A stretch of DNA of 64,000 nucleotides from Subtercola frigoramans (GTDB lineage Bacteria; Actinomycetota; Actinomycetes; Actinomycetales; Microbacteriaceae), in contig NZ_JAFBBU010000001.1 of assembly GCF_016907385.1 (NCBI RefSeq), forward strand, positions 3,348,001-3,412,000, in the 5' to 3' direction. How positions within the stretch are numbered: position 1 is the first letter of the stretch; the number at the start of each line of letters is the position of its first letter. The position numbers were made by a program, and so were the translations under genes. This document shows positions 26,808-35,607 of this stretch, one piece after another. Under the pieces are notes generated by a model, which was given only the letters and a program-made list of their open reading frames with translations, did no database searches and had not been told where the DNA came from.

Positions 26808-27998
26808 ATGTCTCTGACACCCACCCGCGCTGACAAATTCTCTTTCGGACTCTGGACGATCGGCTACAACGGCGCAGACCCGTTCGGCGGGCCGACCCGC
26901 GCCCCCCTCGATGTGGTCGAGGCCGTCACCCGTCTCAGCGAGCTCGGCGCCTACGGCCTGACGTTCCACGACGATGACCTCTTCGCATTCGGCTCGACCG
27001 ACGCCGAACGTCAGAACCAGATCGACCGCCTGAAGGGCGCCCTCGCCGACACCGGGCTGATCATCCCGATGATCACCACCAACCTGTTCTCGGCCCCCGT
27101 CTTCAAAGACGGCGGCTTCACCTCGAACGACCGTGCCGTGCGCCGTTTCGCGCTGCGCAAGGTGCTGCGCAACATCGACCTCGCCGCAGAGCTCGGGGCG
27201 AAGACCTTCGTCATGTGGGGCGGGCGTGAGGGTGCGGAGTACGACGCGGCCAAAGACATCCGTTCGGCTCTCGAGCGCTACCGCGAAGCCGTGAACATGC
27301 TGGGCGACTACGTCACCGACAAGGGCTACGACATCCGCTTTGCGATCGAGCCGAAACCGAACGAACCGCGTGGTGACATTCTGCTGCCGACGGTCGGGCA
27401 CGCGATGGCCTTCATCGAGACGCTCGAACGCCCCGAACTCGTCGGGGTGAACCCCGAGGTCGGGCACGAGCAGATGGCCGGGCTGAACTTCGCCGCGGGC
27501 ATCGCGCAGGCGCTCTACCAGGGCAAGCTCTATCACATCGACCTCAACGGCCAGCGCGGCATCAAGTACGACCAGGACCTCGTGTTCGGCCACGGCGACC
27601 TCTACAACGCGTTCGCGCTCGTCGACCTCCTCGAGAACGGTTCGCCGGAAGGTGGGCCGGTCTACGACGGGCCGCGCCACTTCGACTACAAGCCGAGCCG
27701 CACCGAAGACATCACGGGCGTCTGGGATTCGGCCGCCGCCAACATGCGCACCTACCTGTTGCTCAAGGAGCGCGCGGCGTCGTTCCGCGCGGACCCCGAG
27801 GTGCAGGAGGCGCTGGCGTTCTCGAAGGTGACAGAGCTCGCCGAGCCCACGCTGGCCGCCGGTGAGTCATACACCGAGCTGCTCGCCGACCGCTCGGCCT
27901 ACGAAGACTTCGACCCGACCCCGTACTACAACGGCAAGGGTTTCGGCTTCGTGCGCCTGCAGCAGCTCGCCCTCGAGCACCTCACGGGCGCTCGCTGA
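26808..27998 (+). CDS. xylA: Xylose isomerase
   Basis: A 396-residue enzyme converting D-xylose to D-xylulose, of the compact actinobacterial class I type. Seen: [28 protein letters not shown] (catalytic His region), [28 protein letters not shown] with metal-ligand Glu, [14 protein letters not shown] and [20 protein letters not shown]. Metal ligands and the active-site His are present. ATG 26808 follows GGAG about 12 nt upstream. It diverges from the ROK repressor and is followed by xylB after a hairpin-rich gap. Confidence 0.97.
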   Translation: MSLTPTRADKFSFGLWTIGYNGADPFGGPTRAPLDVVEAVTRLSELGAYGLTFHDDDLFAFGSTDAERQNQIDRLKGALADTGLIIPMITTNLFSAPVFKDGGFTSNDRAVRRFALRKVLRNIDLAAELGAKTFVMWGGREGAEYDAAKDIRSALERYREAVNMLGDYVTDKGYDIRFAIEPKPNEPRGDILLPTVGHAMAFIETLERPELVGVNPEVGHEQMAGLNFAAGIAQALYQGKLYHIDLNGQRGIKYDQDLVFGHGDLYNAFALVDLLENGSPEGGPVYDGPRHFDYKPSRTEDITGVWDSAAANMRTYLLLKERAASFRADPEVQEALAFSKVTELAEPTLAAGESYTELLADRSAYEDFDPTPYYNGKGFGFVRLQQLALEHLTGAR

Positions 27999-28005
27999 GT
28001 TGAAT

Positions 28006-28151
28006 GCGAGCATCCGGTGGATGCTCGCTGCGCAGCGAGCGCCGACGAAGCTGTGCTTCGTCGGTCACCTCCGCTGCGATTGTCGCGACGATCGAGTTTC
28101 CTCGAACTGTGCGTGTTGGACCCCGACACCGACATCGTGGGGAAACTCGAT
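28006..28151. repeat. Nested hairpins between xylA and xylB
   Basis: At least three structures are visible. GCGAGCATCC (28006-28015) pairs with 28019-28028. CCGACGAAG pairs with CTTCGTCGG around 28043-28065. ATCGAGTTTCC (28091-28101) pairs with 28141-28151 across 39 nt. GCTCGCT-GCGC-AGCGAGC at 28024-28041 competes with the first stem. The set could set the xylA:xylB expression ratio by partial termination or mRNA processing. Confidence 0.6.
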
Positions 28152-28185
28152 TGCGCATCCTCCTGAATAAATGAAAGAAGACCCC

Positions 28186-29847
28186 GTGAGCCTCGTCGCC
28201 GGCGTTGATTCGAGTACGCAGAGCTGCAAGATCGTGATCCGGGATGCCCAGACGGGCGCCCTCGTGCGCAGCGGCCGGGCATCCCACCCCGAGGGCACCG
28301 AGGTCGCACCCGACGCCTGGTGGGTCGCGCTGCTCGCCGCGATCACCGACGCGGGCGGGCTCGATGACGTCGCTGCCATCTCGATCGGTGGCCAGCAGCA
28401 CGGCATGGTCGTGCTCGACGCCGACGGCCGGGTCATCCGCGACGCCCTGCTCTGGAACGACACCCGCAGCGCCCCGGCTGCCGCCGCCCTGCTCGCCGAG
28501 GTCGGCGCGGCCGGCCCCACCGGTTACGCCGCACGGGCTGGTGCCCTGCCTGTTGCCTCCTTCACCGCGACAAAACTCCGCTGGTTGCGGGACGCCGAGC
28601 CCGAGAACGTCGCACGCGTCGCCGCCGTCGCACTCCCCCATGACTGGCTCACCTGGCGCCTGCTCGGCTACGGCCCCGCCGACGAGAGCCCCTTGGGCCC
28701 GGTTCTGGATGCCCTCACCACCGACCGCTCCGACGCGAGTGGCACCTCGTACTGGAGCCCGGCGGCCAACGCCTACGACTTCGATCTCTTCGAGCGGGCC
28801 CTCGGCCGGCCCGGCGTCGAAGCCGTCGGAGTGGCCGAGGCCGAACTCGAGTTCGAACTCGTCGACGAGCTGGAGGAAGAACTCGAAGAGGACCTCCTCG
28901 ACTCGGCGGGCGAAGGCGCGGCGGGAAGCGGGTCTCTTCCGCGCTGGGTCAGCGAACCCGAGGGGCTTCCGGCGGTCATCCTGCCGCGCGTGGTGCAGAC
29001 GGGCGAGGTCGCCGGCGTGACCGTGGCGCACGGCGGCGACCTGCGGTTCGACGCGAACGATGTGGAGAACCCCGCCGACGCGTCTGGCGTGATCCCGGCC
29101 GGCATCATCGTGGGGGCGGGGGCCGGCGACAACGCAGGAGCGGCACTCGGGCTCGACGCGCAGGCGGGAGACGTGGTGATCAGCATCGGAACGTCGGGCA
29201 CCGCGTTCGCTGTCACCGATCATCCGGTCGCCGATCTCAGCGGAACGGTGGCGGGCTTCGCCGACGCGGCCGGCGGCTTCCTGCCCATCGTCGTCACGCT
29301 GAACGCGGCCCGCATTCTGGCGTCGATCAGCGGGTTGCTCAGCGTCGGTTACGACGAGTTCGCCGAACTGGCGCTGGCAGCCCAGCCTGGCTCGGGCGGT
29401 GCCGTTCTGGTTCCCTACTTCGAGGGCGAACGCACACCCAACCGGCCCGATGCCACCGCCACCTTCGCCGGGCTGACCATCGCGTCGACGAGCCGCGAGA
29501 ACGTCGCCCGGGCCGCGATCGAAGGCATGCTCTGTGGGCTCGCCGACGGCATTGGTGCGATCCGTGCGCTGGGCGTCGAGACCCAGCGGGTGATGCTGAT
29601 CGGCGGCGCCGCCCAGAACCCGGCCGTGCAGGCCGTTGCCGCCCAGGTGTTCGACGTACCGGTCTCGGTGCCGACCCCCGGTGAGTACGTGGCCGACGGC
29701 GCTGCCCGCCAGGCCGCGTGGACGCTGCTGGGCAGCCGGCCGGTGTGGCCCGTGACGTTCGTCGCCGAACTGCCGGTCGACACCAGGGCGGTCATCGTGG
29801 CCCAGTACCGCGCCGCCCAGCTGCTCGGTTCGGTGCCGCGCCGCTGA
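28186..29847 (+). CDS. xylB: Xylulokinase with an acidic internal insert
   Basis: A 553-residue FGGY sugar kinase that phosphorylates D-xylulose. The N-terminus SLVAGVDSSTQSCKIVI and SIGGQQHGMVVLD are typical, as are LLWNDTRSA, DWLTWRLLG, VISIGTSGTAFAV and LIGGAAQNPAVQAVA. A GTG at 28186 with AAGAAG upstream is preferred; ATG 28171 is an alternative. Residues about 217-250 form an acidic, low-complexity stretch (AELEFELVDELEEELEEDLL) followed by Gly/Ala-rich linker, which bacterial xylulokinases of about 480-500 residues lack. The active-site parts are intact on both sides, so the protein should be functional. Confidence 0.94.
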   Translation: MSLVAGVDSSTQSCKIVIRDAQTGALVRSGRASHPEGTEVAPDAWWVALLAAITDAGGLDDVAAISIGGQQHGMVVLDADGRVIRDALLWNDTRSAPAAAALLAEVGAAGPTGYAARAGALPVASFTATKLRWLRDAEPENVARVAAVALPHDWLTWRLLGYGPADESPLGPVLDALTTDRSDASGTSYWSPAANAYDFDLFERALGRPGVEAVGVAEAELEFELVDELEEELEEDLLDSAGEGAAGSGSLPRWVSEPEGLPAVILPRVVQTGEVAGVTVAHGGDLRFDANDVENPADASGVIPAGIIVGAGAGDNAGAALGLDAQAGDVVISIGTSGTAFAVTDHPVADLSGTVAGFADAAGGFLPIVVTLNAARILASISGLLSVGYDEFAELALAAQPGSGGAVLVPYFEGERTPNRPDATATFAGLTIASTSRENVARAAIEGMLCGLADGIGAIRALGVETQRVMLIGGAAQNPAVQAVAAQVFDVPVSVPTPGEYVADGAARQAAWTLLGSRPVWPVTFVAELPVDTRAVIVAQYRAAQLLGSVPRR

Positions 29848-29983
29848 GCATCCGCGTGCCATCAGGCGCCGGCTGGCCCCGCTCGATCACGCGCTGTTCA
29901 TTCGCTGGTAACCGCGGCCTGCGACAGTGGCGCCTGCTGGCACACCGGATGCCCGCGACCCTGCCGACCGAATGGGCACCCCG

Positions 29984-31894
29984 ATGACCTCCCTCGTTCT
30001 TCGCCGTGCCCTCGCCGCAGCGGCGACTCTCGCGACCGCCGCCCTCCTGGTGGCCGGCTCAGGCACCGCAGCCCAGGCCCTCGTGCAGCCCAACGGTTCG
30101 GACGGCGCGTACTACCTCTTCGACTCCGGCACGGAGACCCGATTCCCCGCCACCCAGGTCTACGCCTGGACCGACGACCTCGTGGGCTCCCCGAGCAGCA
30201 GGGATGCCCGGCTCCTCTTCTCCTGTCCCGCCGATGCCACCTCGGTTCAGACCTTCATCGCCCCGGTGGGCCAGGAGCGCGTTCGAAGCGCCTGGTCGGC
30301 CTACGCAGACGGCGCCTTCTACTTCGGCACGAAATACGTGCTCGAGTCGCCGGCGAACCTGAGCGCCCAGATTCTCGGCATGGCGTCGAACGTGCGCACG
30401 AAGGGCGGTGACTACAGCCTCGGCTTCGCCTGTCTGAAGAGCAACAACGTGCAGTTCGCCTCGGCCGGCGTCTGGTACACGACGATCCACGTCACAGCCG
30501 GCACCGGCACGTGGACGGCCGCTGTTCCCGCCATCACCCCGGCGCTGATCTCTGTGAAACCCGCCATCACCGGCACCACCTCGGTCGACTCGCTGCTGAC
30601 GGCCGTACCCGGCGCCTGGGGCCCCGGCACGGTCAAACTCGCGTACCAGTGGTACCACGGCGACACCCCGATCATCGGGGCGACCGCCTCGACGTACACG
30701 CTCGCTGCGAGCGACCAGCACTTCGCCATGTCGGTGTCGGTGACCGGCACCCGCCCCGGGTTCGAGACCGCCGCCGTGGTGAGCAACCCGACGTCGACCG
30801 TTCTCGGCCCGTTCACCCAGGCTCCTGTTCCCACCATCGCCGGCACTGCCAAGGCCGGCAGCGTTCTGACGGCCACGGCCGGTGCCTGGGCCCCCGCACC
30901 GGTGAGCGTCGCGCTGCAGTGGGCGCGGGCCGGAGTCGCCATCCCCGGCGCCACCGCCGCGAAGTACACTCTCACAGGCACCGATGTCGGGAAGACGATC
31001 ACGGTTTCGGCGACCGGTACGGCAACCGGATTCATCACCACGACGAAAACGAGCCTTCCGACTGCCGCGATCGCCCAGGGCACTCTCACGACTGCGACGC
31101 CGACCATCACGGGTACGCTCGTCGCCGGTAAGACGCTGACGGCGAACCCGGGTGCATGGATGCCCGGGGCCGTCACTTTCGCCTACCAGTGGAAGCGTGC
31201 CGGCGTCGCCATCGCCGGGGCCACCGCGCCCGGCTACTCCCTCACGGCCGCAGACGTATCGAAGACCATCTCGGTCAGCGTCACCGGCTCAGAAGCGGGT
31301 TTCGCGACCGCAACGACGACCAGCGCCTCGACTACTACCGTGCTCGCTGCCCTCACCGCGACTCCGGTGCCGACGATCGCGGGCACGCCGGCCGTCGGCA
31401 AGACCCTGACCGCAACGGCTGGCACCTGGTCACCCGCGCCCGTCACGCTCACGTACCAGTGGAAGCGCTCCGGCGTCGCCATCACCGGCGCGACGTCCGC
31501 CAGCTACACGCTGACCGCGGTCGACGCAGCGAAGGTCATCACGGTGAGCGTCACCGGATCGAAAGCCGGTTACGGCACAGTCACCACGACCAGCGCTGCC
31601 ACCAGCGCCGTTCTCTCCGCCCTCACCGCGACTCCAGTGCCGACGATCGCGGGTACGCCAGCCATCGGCAAGGTCCTGACGGCCTCCACCGGAACCTGGG
31701 GCCCCGCACCAGTGACGCTCGCGTTCCAGTGGAGCCGTGCGGGAGTCGCCATCCCGGGCGCAACCACCGCCACCTACACTCCGGTCGCCGCAGATCTCGG
31801 CAAGACACTGACGGTCTCCGTCACGGGGAGCAAGACGGCGTTCCTCGCGGTCGTGAAGACGAGCATCCCGACCGCTGCCGTCGCGGCGAAGTAG
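29984..31894 (+). CDS. Secreted protein with five tandem Ig-like repeats
   Basis: A 636-residue exported protein. A Sec signal peptide (RRALAAAATLATAALLVAGS, cut near AQA-LV) is followed by a unique domain of about 160 residues (NGSDGAYYLFDSGTETRFP...). Five repeats of about 90 residues follow, each with the pattern PTIxGTxxxGKxLTA, W-x-PAPVTLxYQWxRxGVAI, GAT, YTLTxxDxGKxITVSVTG. Repeats 4 and 5 are nearly identical also at DNA level, suggesting recent duplication. No LPxTG-like sorting signal or C-terminal TM is seen, so it is either secreted or held non-covalently. Function is unknown; such repeats often space adhesin or enzyme domains from the cell wall. Confidence 0.8.
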   Translation: MTSLVLRRALAAAATLATAALLVAGSGTAAQALVQPNGSDGAYYLFDSGTETRFPATQVYAWTDDLVGSPSSRDARLLFSCPADATSVQTFIAPVGQERVRSAWSAYADGAFYFGTKYVLESPANLSAQILGMASNVRTKGGDYSLGFACLKSNNVQFASAGVWYTTIHVTAGTGTWTAAVPAITPALISVKPAITGTTSVDSLLTAVPGAWGPGTVKLAYQWYHGDTPIIGATASTYTLAASDQHFAMSVSVTGTRPGFETAAVVSNPTSTVLGPFTQAPVPTIAGTAKAGSVLTATAGAWAPAPVSVALQWARAGVAIPGATAAKYTLTGTDVGKTITVSATGTATGFITTTKTSLPTAAIAQGTLTTATPTITGTLVAGKTLTANPGAWMPGAVTFAYQWKRAGVAIAGATAPGYSLTAADVSKTISVSVTGSEAGFATATTTSASTTTVLAALTATPVPTIAGTPAVGKTLTATAGTWSPAPVTLTYQWKRSGVAITGATSASYTLTAVDAAKVITVSVTGSKAGYGTVTTTSAATSAVLSALTATPVPTIAGTPAIGKVLTASTGTWGPAPVTLAFQWSRAGVAIPGATTATYTPVAADLGKTLTVSVTGSKTAFLAVVKTSIPTAAVAAK

Positions 31895-31934
31895 TGCCCG
31901 GCCACCTCGCCCGGCGAAACCACCCGACAATCGT

Positions 31935-31985
31935 CGGAGATTCGCGGTACTGCGCCCACATTCGCCGCAGCACCACGAATCTCCG
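31935..31985 (+). terminator. Hairpin downstream of the Ig-repeat gene
   Basis: CGGAGATTCG (31935-31944) pairs perfectly with CGAATCTCCG (31976-31985) over a 31-nt loop. It lies 40 nt after the stop at 31894. Confidence 0.45.
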
Positions 31986-32071
31986 TCGAAAGTCGATCCC
32001 CGGGCCCGGTTGCGGCACGACGGCCGGCGACCACGCTTGACGCGCAAACAGCGGGTGTGGATGATGTGGGC

Positions 32072-32449
32072 ATGACTATCACCAACGTGCAGCTGTTCTC
32101 GGTTCCGGTGAGCGACCAGGATCGTGCGCGTGACTTCTACGTCGACACGCTGGGGTTCGACCTCGTGAACGACGTGCAGATGGGGCCGGACATGCGGTGG
32201 ATGCTCGTCTCGCCGCCCGGCGCCCAGACGGCGCTCACGCTCGTGACCTGGTTCGGCACGATGCCCGCGGGTTCGCTGAAAGGTCTCGTGCTCGAGACCG
32301 ATGACCTCGGCGGCGAGGTCGAGCGCCTTCGCGGTCTCGGCGTGAGCATCGGGGAGATCGAGCACGCGCCGTGGGGTTCGTTCGTGCAGTTCGACGACCC
32401 CGACGGCAACGGAATCGTGCTTCAGGCGACGGCACTGACCTCCGATTGA
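32072..32449 (+). CDS. VOC-superfamily (glyoxalase-like) protein
   Basis: A 125-residue single-domain protein with the paired beta-alpha-beta-beta-beta fold. Seen: FSVPVSDQDRARDFYVDTLGF, MRWMLVSPPGAQTALTLV, GLVLETDDLGGEVERLR and WGSFVQFDDPDGNGIVLQ with the late metal-ligand-type Asp/Glu region. Members act as lyases, dioxygenases or resistance binders. The substrate is unknown. It starts at ATG 32072 and converges on an ABC gene, with a long palindrome between them. Confidence 0.85.
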   Translation: MTITNVQLFSVPVSDQDRARDFYVDTLGFDLVNDVQMGPDMRWMLVSPPGAQTALTLVTWFGTMPAGSLKGLVLETDDLGGEVERLRGLGVSIGEIEHAPWGSFVQFDDPDGNGIVLQATALTSD

Positions 32450-32459
32450 ATAACGGATA

Positions 32460-32530
32460 ACTCAATCGTCGGCCCTGGGTCAAGCCGCGCGAAATAGTGC
32501 GTCGGCTTGAACGAGGGCCGACGGTTGAGT
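32460..32530. terminator. Long imperfect palindrome between convergent genes
   Basis: ACTCAATCGTCGGCCCT (32460-32476) pairs with AGGGCCGACGGTTGAGT (32514-32530) with one mismatch. The stem continues inward with GGTCAAGCCG/CGGCTTGAAC. It forms a 71-bp hairpin just after the VOC gene and probably terminates both converging transcripts. Confidence 0.65.
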
Positions 32531-32556
32531 GATTCGTGGCGAGTGCGGACGGTCTC

Positions 32557-32607
32557 CGATTCAGGGTGTCAGGCGATTCAGGGTGTCAGGCGATTCGGGG
32601 TGCCGGG
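32557..32607. repeat. Three tandem 17-bp units
   Basis: CGATTCAGGGTGTCAGG occurs twice back to back (32557-32573, 32574-32590), followed by a diverged third unit (32591-32607). It ends 4 bp before the ABC gene stop. It may vary in number by slippage. Confidence 0.7.
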
Positions 32608-32611
32608 CGGG

Positions 32612-34264
32612 TCAGGCCGGCCCGATCATCCGCGCCAGCAGGCTCTGTGGGGTGGCCGTGCGCGTGTCGATCTCGGCTGTCACGCGACCCTCGAACAGCG
32701 TGTACACCCGGGTGGTCATGACGAGCAGCTCGTCGAGGTCGGCAGAGGCGAGCAACACGCCGGTTCCCGAGGCCGCCAACTCAACGATGAGGTCACGAAG
32801 CTGCTGCACGCCCAGGGCGTTGGCACCGCGAGTCGGATGATCGAGAATCACCACGGCCGGCCGAACCCCCTCTGGCTGCCCCAGCCACAGCTCGAGTGCC
32901 TCGCGGTGTCGCTGTTCGCCGGCACTCACTCTGCCACCCGGAGCCCCGGCAGCACCAGCCCCGGGCCCTGCACCCTTGCCGCCCCGGCCGCCGACCAGCT
33001 CTGAGATGCCGCCGAGCCCGAAAGCCGGCGCCGCGGTCTCGTAGTCGCGCCCCCTGTCAACGAAGCCTAGGCGTGCGAGTCGAGCCAACATCGACGCCGA
33101 GATACGCGAGGGAATGCCGCCGAGCAACTGCAGGTCATACTTCACGTTCGCGTCGGTCGACAGGCTGAGGCCACCGGCGATCGACTCCTGCGGGTTCTTT
33201 GCCGCGAGGGGGCGACCGTTCACCTCGATCGCGCCGCTTGACGACGACCCCCACGACCGCCCGAAGAGGCTGAGGGCGAGTTCAGCGATGCCGGAGCCCT
33301 CGAGCCCGGCCAGCCCGACGATCTCGCCGCGGCGAACGCTGAGCGAAGCGTGTCGCACCACGGCGTGGGTCGCCTCGATCGGGTCGAAGGCCGACCAGTC
33401 CTTTACCGCCAGAACCACCGGACCGGGCTCGATCGACTCGTGCAGAACCCGCCGTGTCACCCGAACGTTGGCCGTCATGTAGCCGATGAGCCGCTGCGTC
33501 GTCACGTCGCCCCAGCTACCGCTCGCACCTTCGCCTGCACCACCGTCGTGACCCGAACGCTGCCCTTGTGCACTATCCCGTTCGAGCGTCTCAACCGCGA
33601 TGCCACGCGAGAGCACCGTCACGCTTTCGGCGATCCGCCGAAGCTGATCGATCCGGTGGGTCGCAACGATGATCGTCATGCCGTCGGCGGCCGCCCGCGA
33701 GATCGCGACCCCGACGAGCGCCAGACCGGGAGCATCGAGGCCGCTGAACGGCTCGTCGAGCAGCAGCACACGGCGTTCGGCGACGATCGCCCTCGCGAGT
33801 TCGACCACCCAGCGTTCGGCCGGCGTCAGATCACCGGCCGGGCGAGCAGCCTTGACCGTGGCCCCTGCGCCGAGCTGGGCGAGGATCGCCGTCGTCTCCG
33901 AGTGCAGGCGATCGAACTTCACAAACCCGCGAACAGCGCGCTCACGGCCGAGAAACACGTTCTCGGCCACCGTAAGATGCGGAACGACGCTCGGCCGACC
34001 CCGCACCACGGCCACACCGGCCGCCTCAGCCTCAGCATGACCGGCGAAGACTGTCGGCACCCCGTCGAGCTCGAGAACTCCCTCGGTCACCGACAGGTAC
34101 CCCGAAAGGGCTGCCAGGAGTTCGGATGATCCCGAGAGGTTCTCGCCGAGAATGCCATGCACGCTGCCCCGGCGCACCTCGAACGACACAGCACGAATGC
34201 CCGTGCCCGCCGAAGATCTCGCCGAGACAGATCTCAGGCGGAGCATCGGGGTGGGCACGGGCAT
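32612..34264 (-). CDS. Degenerate sugar ABC ATPase-like protein (RbsA/MmsA paralogue)
   Basis: A 550-residue protein with the two-domain layout of monosaccharide ATPases. The first Walker A reads GENLSGSS (40-47), with the essential Lys replaced by Ser. The first signature is LTPAE instead of LSGGQ. The second domain keeps GLAGLEGSGIAELALSLFG, but its Walker B region is ILDHPTRG, with the catalytic Glu replaced by His476. Only the first Walker B (LLLDEPFSGLD) looks normal. Gly/Ala-rich and Ser/Gly-rich inserts occur near residues 245 and 420. It is last in the araD-transporter gene row, 101 nt after the permease. It may be a regulatory pseudo-ATPase partner or a decaying paralogue, but the full-length frame argues for a retained role. 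Confidence 0.8.
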   Translation of the reverse strand: MPVPTPMLRLRSVSARSSAGTGIRAVSFEVRRGSVHGILGENLSGSSELLAALSGYLSVTEGVLELDGVPTVFAGHAEAEAAGVAVVRGRPSVVPHLTVAENVFLGRERAVRGFVKFDRLHSETTAILAQLGAGATVKAARPAGDLTPAERWVVELARAIVAERRVLLLDEPFSGLDAPGLALVGVAISRAAADGMTIIVATHRIDQLRRIAESVTVLSRGIAVETLERDSAQGQRSGHDGGAGEGASGSWGDVTTQRLIGYMTANVRVTRRVLHESIEPGPVVLAVKDWSAFDPIEATHAVVRHASLSVRRGEIVGLAGLEGSGIAELALSLFGRSWGSSSSGAIEVNGRPLAAKNPQESIAGGLSLSTDANVKYDLQLLGGIPSRISASMLARLARLGFVDRGRDYETAAPAFGLGGISELVGGRGGKGAGPGAGAAGAPGGRVSAGEQRHREALELWLGQPEGVRPAVVILDHPTRGANALGVQQLRDLIVELAASGTGVLLASADLDELLVMTTRVYTLFEGRVTAEIDTRTATPQSLLARMIGPA

Positions 34265-34365
34265 CCATTCATGCTGTCAGAACGGAGACGGAACGGTACA
34301 GATGGGAACCAGTACGGCGACGAACCAGACCAGCAGCGAACCAGACCAGCTGGAGTCAGAGCAGA

Positions 34366-35607
34366 TCAACGACCGCCGGAGCGGCGCTTGTTGTAGACGT
34401 CGAAGGCAACGGCCAGCAGCAGCACGAGGCCCTTGACGGCCTGCTGCCACTCGATGCCGATACCCATGATCGACATACCGTTGTTCAGCACACCGATGAT
34501 CAGACCACCGACGATGGCGCCACCGATCGTGCCGACACCACCGGTCACCGCCGCACCACCGATGAAGGCTGCCGAGATGGCCTCGAGCTCGAAGCCGTCA
34601 CCGGCCTTCGGGCCAGCGAGGTTGAGTCGGGCGGTGAACACCAGGCCGGCGAGACCGGCGAGGAAGCCCATGTTGACGAACAACCAGAAGGTGACGTTGC
34701 GGGTCTTGATACCCGAGAGCTCGGCAGCGTGCAGGTTGCCACCGATCGCGTAGATGTGGCGACCGAACACCGAGCGGGTCATGACCACGCCGTAGATCAG
34801 GATGAGCACGGCCAGCACGATCAGCGTGACGGGGATGCCCTTGAATGTGGCGAGTGCGTAGGCGAACAGTGCCACAACGGCAGAGACCAGCACCATCTTG
34901 ACGATGAACCAGCCGAGGGGCTCAACGGCCTGGCCGTAGCTCTGGCGGCCGCGGCGGGTGCGGATCGACTGGACGATGAACAGAACGATCGCAATGACCG
35001 CGACACCGATGGTCAGCGGGTCGACGTCGTATTCGCCGAAGAGGTTCGTGAGAAAGCCGTTGCCGAGCGAGCGGTACAGGTCGGGGAACGACCCGATGTT
35101 CGCGTTGCCCAGCACCACAAGCGTGAGCCCGCGGAAGATGAGCATGCCGGCCAGGGTCACGATGAAGGCGGGAATGCCGACGTAGGCGATCCAGAACCCC
35201 TGCCAGGCACCGACCAGGGCGGCGATGGCGAGCGACAGGATGATCGAGACCCACCACGGCAGGCCCATGTTCACCGCGAAGACACCCGAGATCGCGCCGA
35301 TGAAGGCCGCGACCGACCCGACCGACAGGTCGATGTGGCCGGCGACGATCACCATGACCATACCGATCGCGAGGATCAGGATGTAGCCGTTCTGCACGAT
35401 CAGGTTCGACACGTTCTGCGGTCGTAGGAGCACGCCGTTCGTGAGAATCTCGAACACCACGACCACAAGGATCAGGGCGAGGAAGATGCCGTTCTTGCCG
35501 ATGTCACTGAGCACGTGGCTGAGCGCTGACGTGAACTTGTTGTCGACCGGGTTGACCCGGCCACCGGCGGCAGTGTCGTCAGCCGGCTTCGTCTCGAGAT
35601 CGGACAT
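34366..35607 (-). CDS. mmsB: Multiple-monosaccharide ABC permease (MmsB/GguB-like)
   Basis: A 413-residue membrane protein of the BPD_transp_2 type with about 10 TM segments. The N-terminal GIFLALILVVVVFEILTNG, the VNP-like GHIDLSVGSVAAF segment and GRHIYAIGGNLHAAELSGI are hallmarks of ribose/xylose-type permeases. The longer length (about 400 rather than 330) fits the MmsB/GguB group. Its start overlaps the ATPase stop by one base (TGATG). It works with the ATPase at 35607 and the ChvE-like protein at 37295 to import pentoses or related sugars. Confidence 0.9.
   Translation of the reverse strand: MSDLETKPADDTAAGGRVNPVDNKFTSALSHVLSDIGKNGIFLALILVVVVFEILTNGVLLRPQNVSNLIVQNGYILILAIGMVMVIVAGHIDLSVGSVAAFIGAISGVFAVNMGLPWWVSIILSLAIAALVGAWQGFWIAYVGIPAFIVTLAGMLIFRGLTLVVLGNANIGSFPDLYRSLGNGFLTNLFGEYDVDPLTIGVAVIAIVLFIVQSIRTRRGRQSYGQAVEPLGWFIVKMVLVSAVVALFAYALATFKGIPVTLIVLAVLILIYGVVMTRSVFGRHIYAIGGNLHAAELSGIKTRNVTFWLFVNMGFLAGLAGLVFTARLNLAGPKAGDGFELEAISAAFIGGAAVTGGVGTIGGAIVGGLIIGVLNNGMSIMGIGIEWQQAVKGLVLLLAVAFDVYNKRRSGGR

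Noticed and set aside
27982..29862. 626-codon minus-strand frame over xylB
   Set aside because: It is antisense to xylB, and no recognisable domain is present.
32612..34264. Pseudogene call for the degenerate ABC gene
   Set aside because: The frame is complete with no stop or frameshift and normal codon bias. Loss of catalytic residues alone does not make it a pseudogene.
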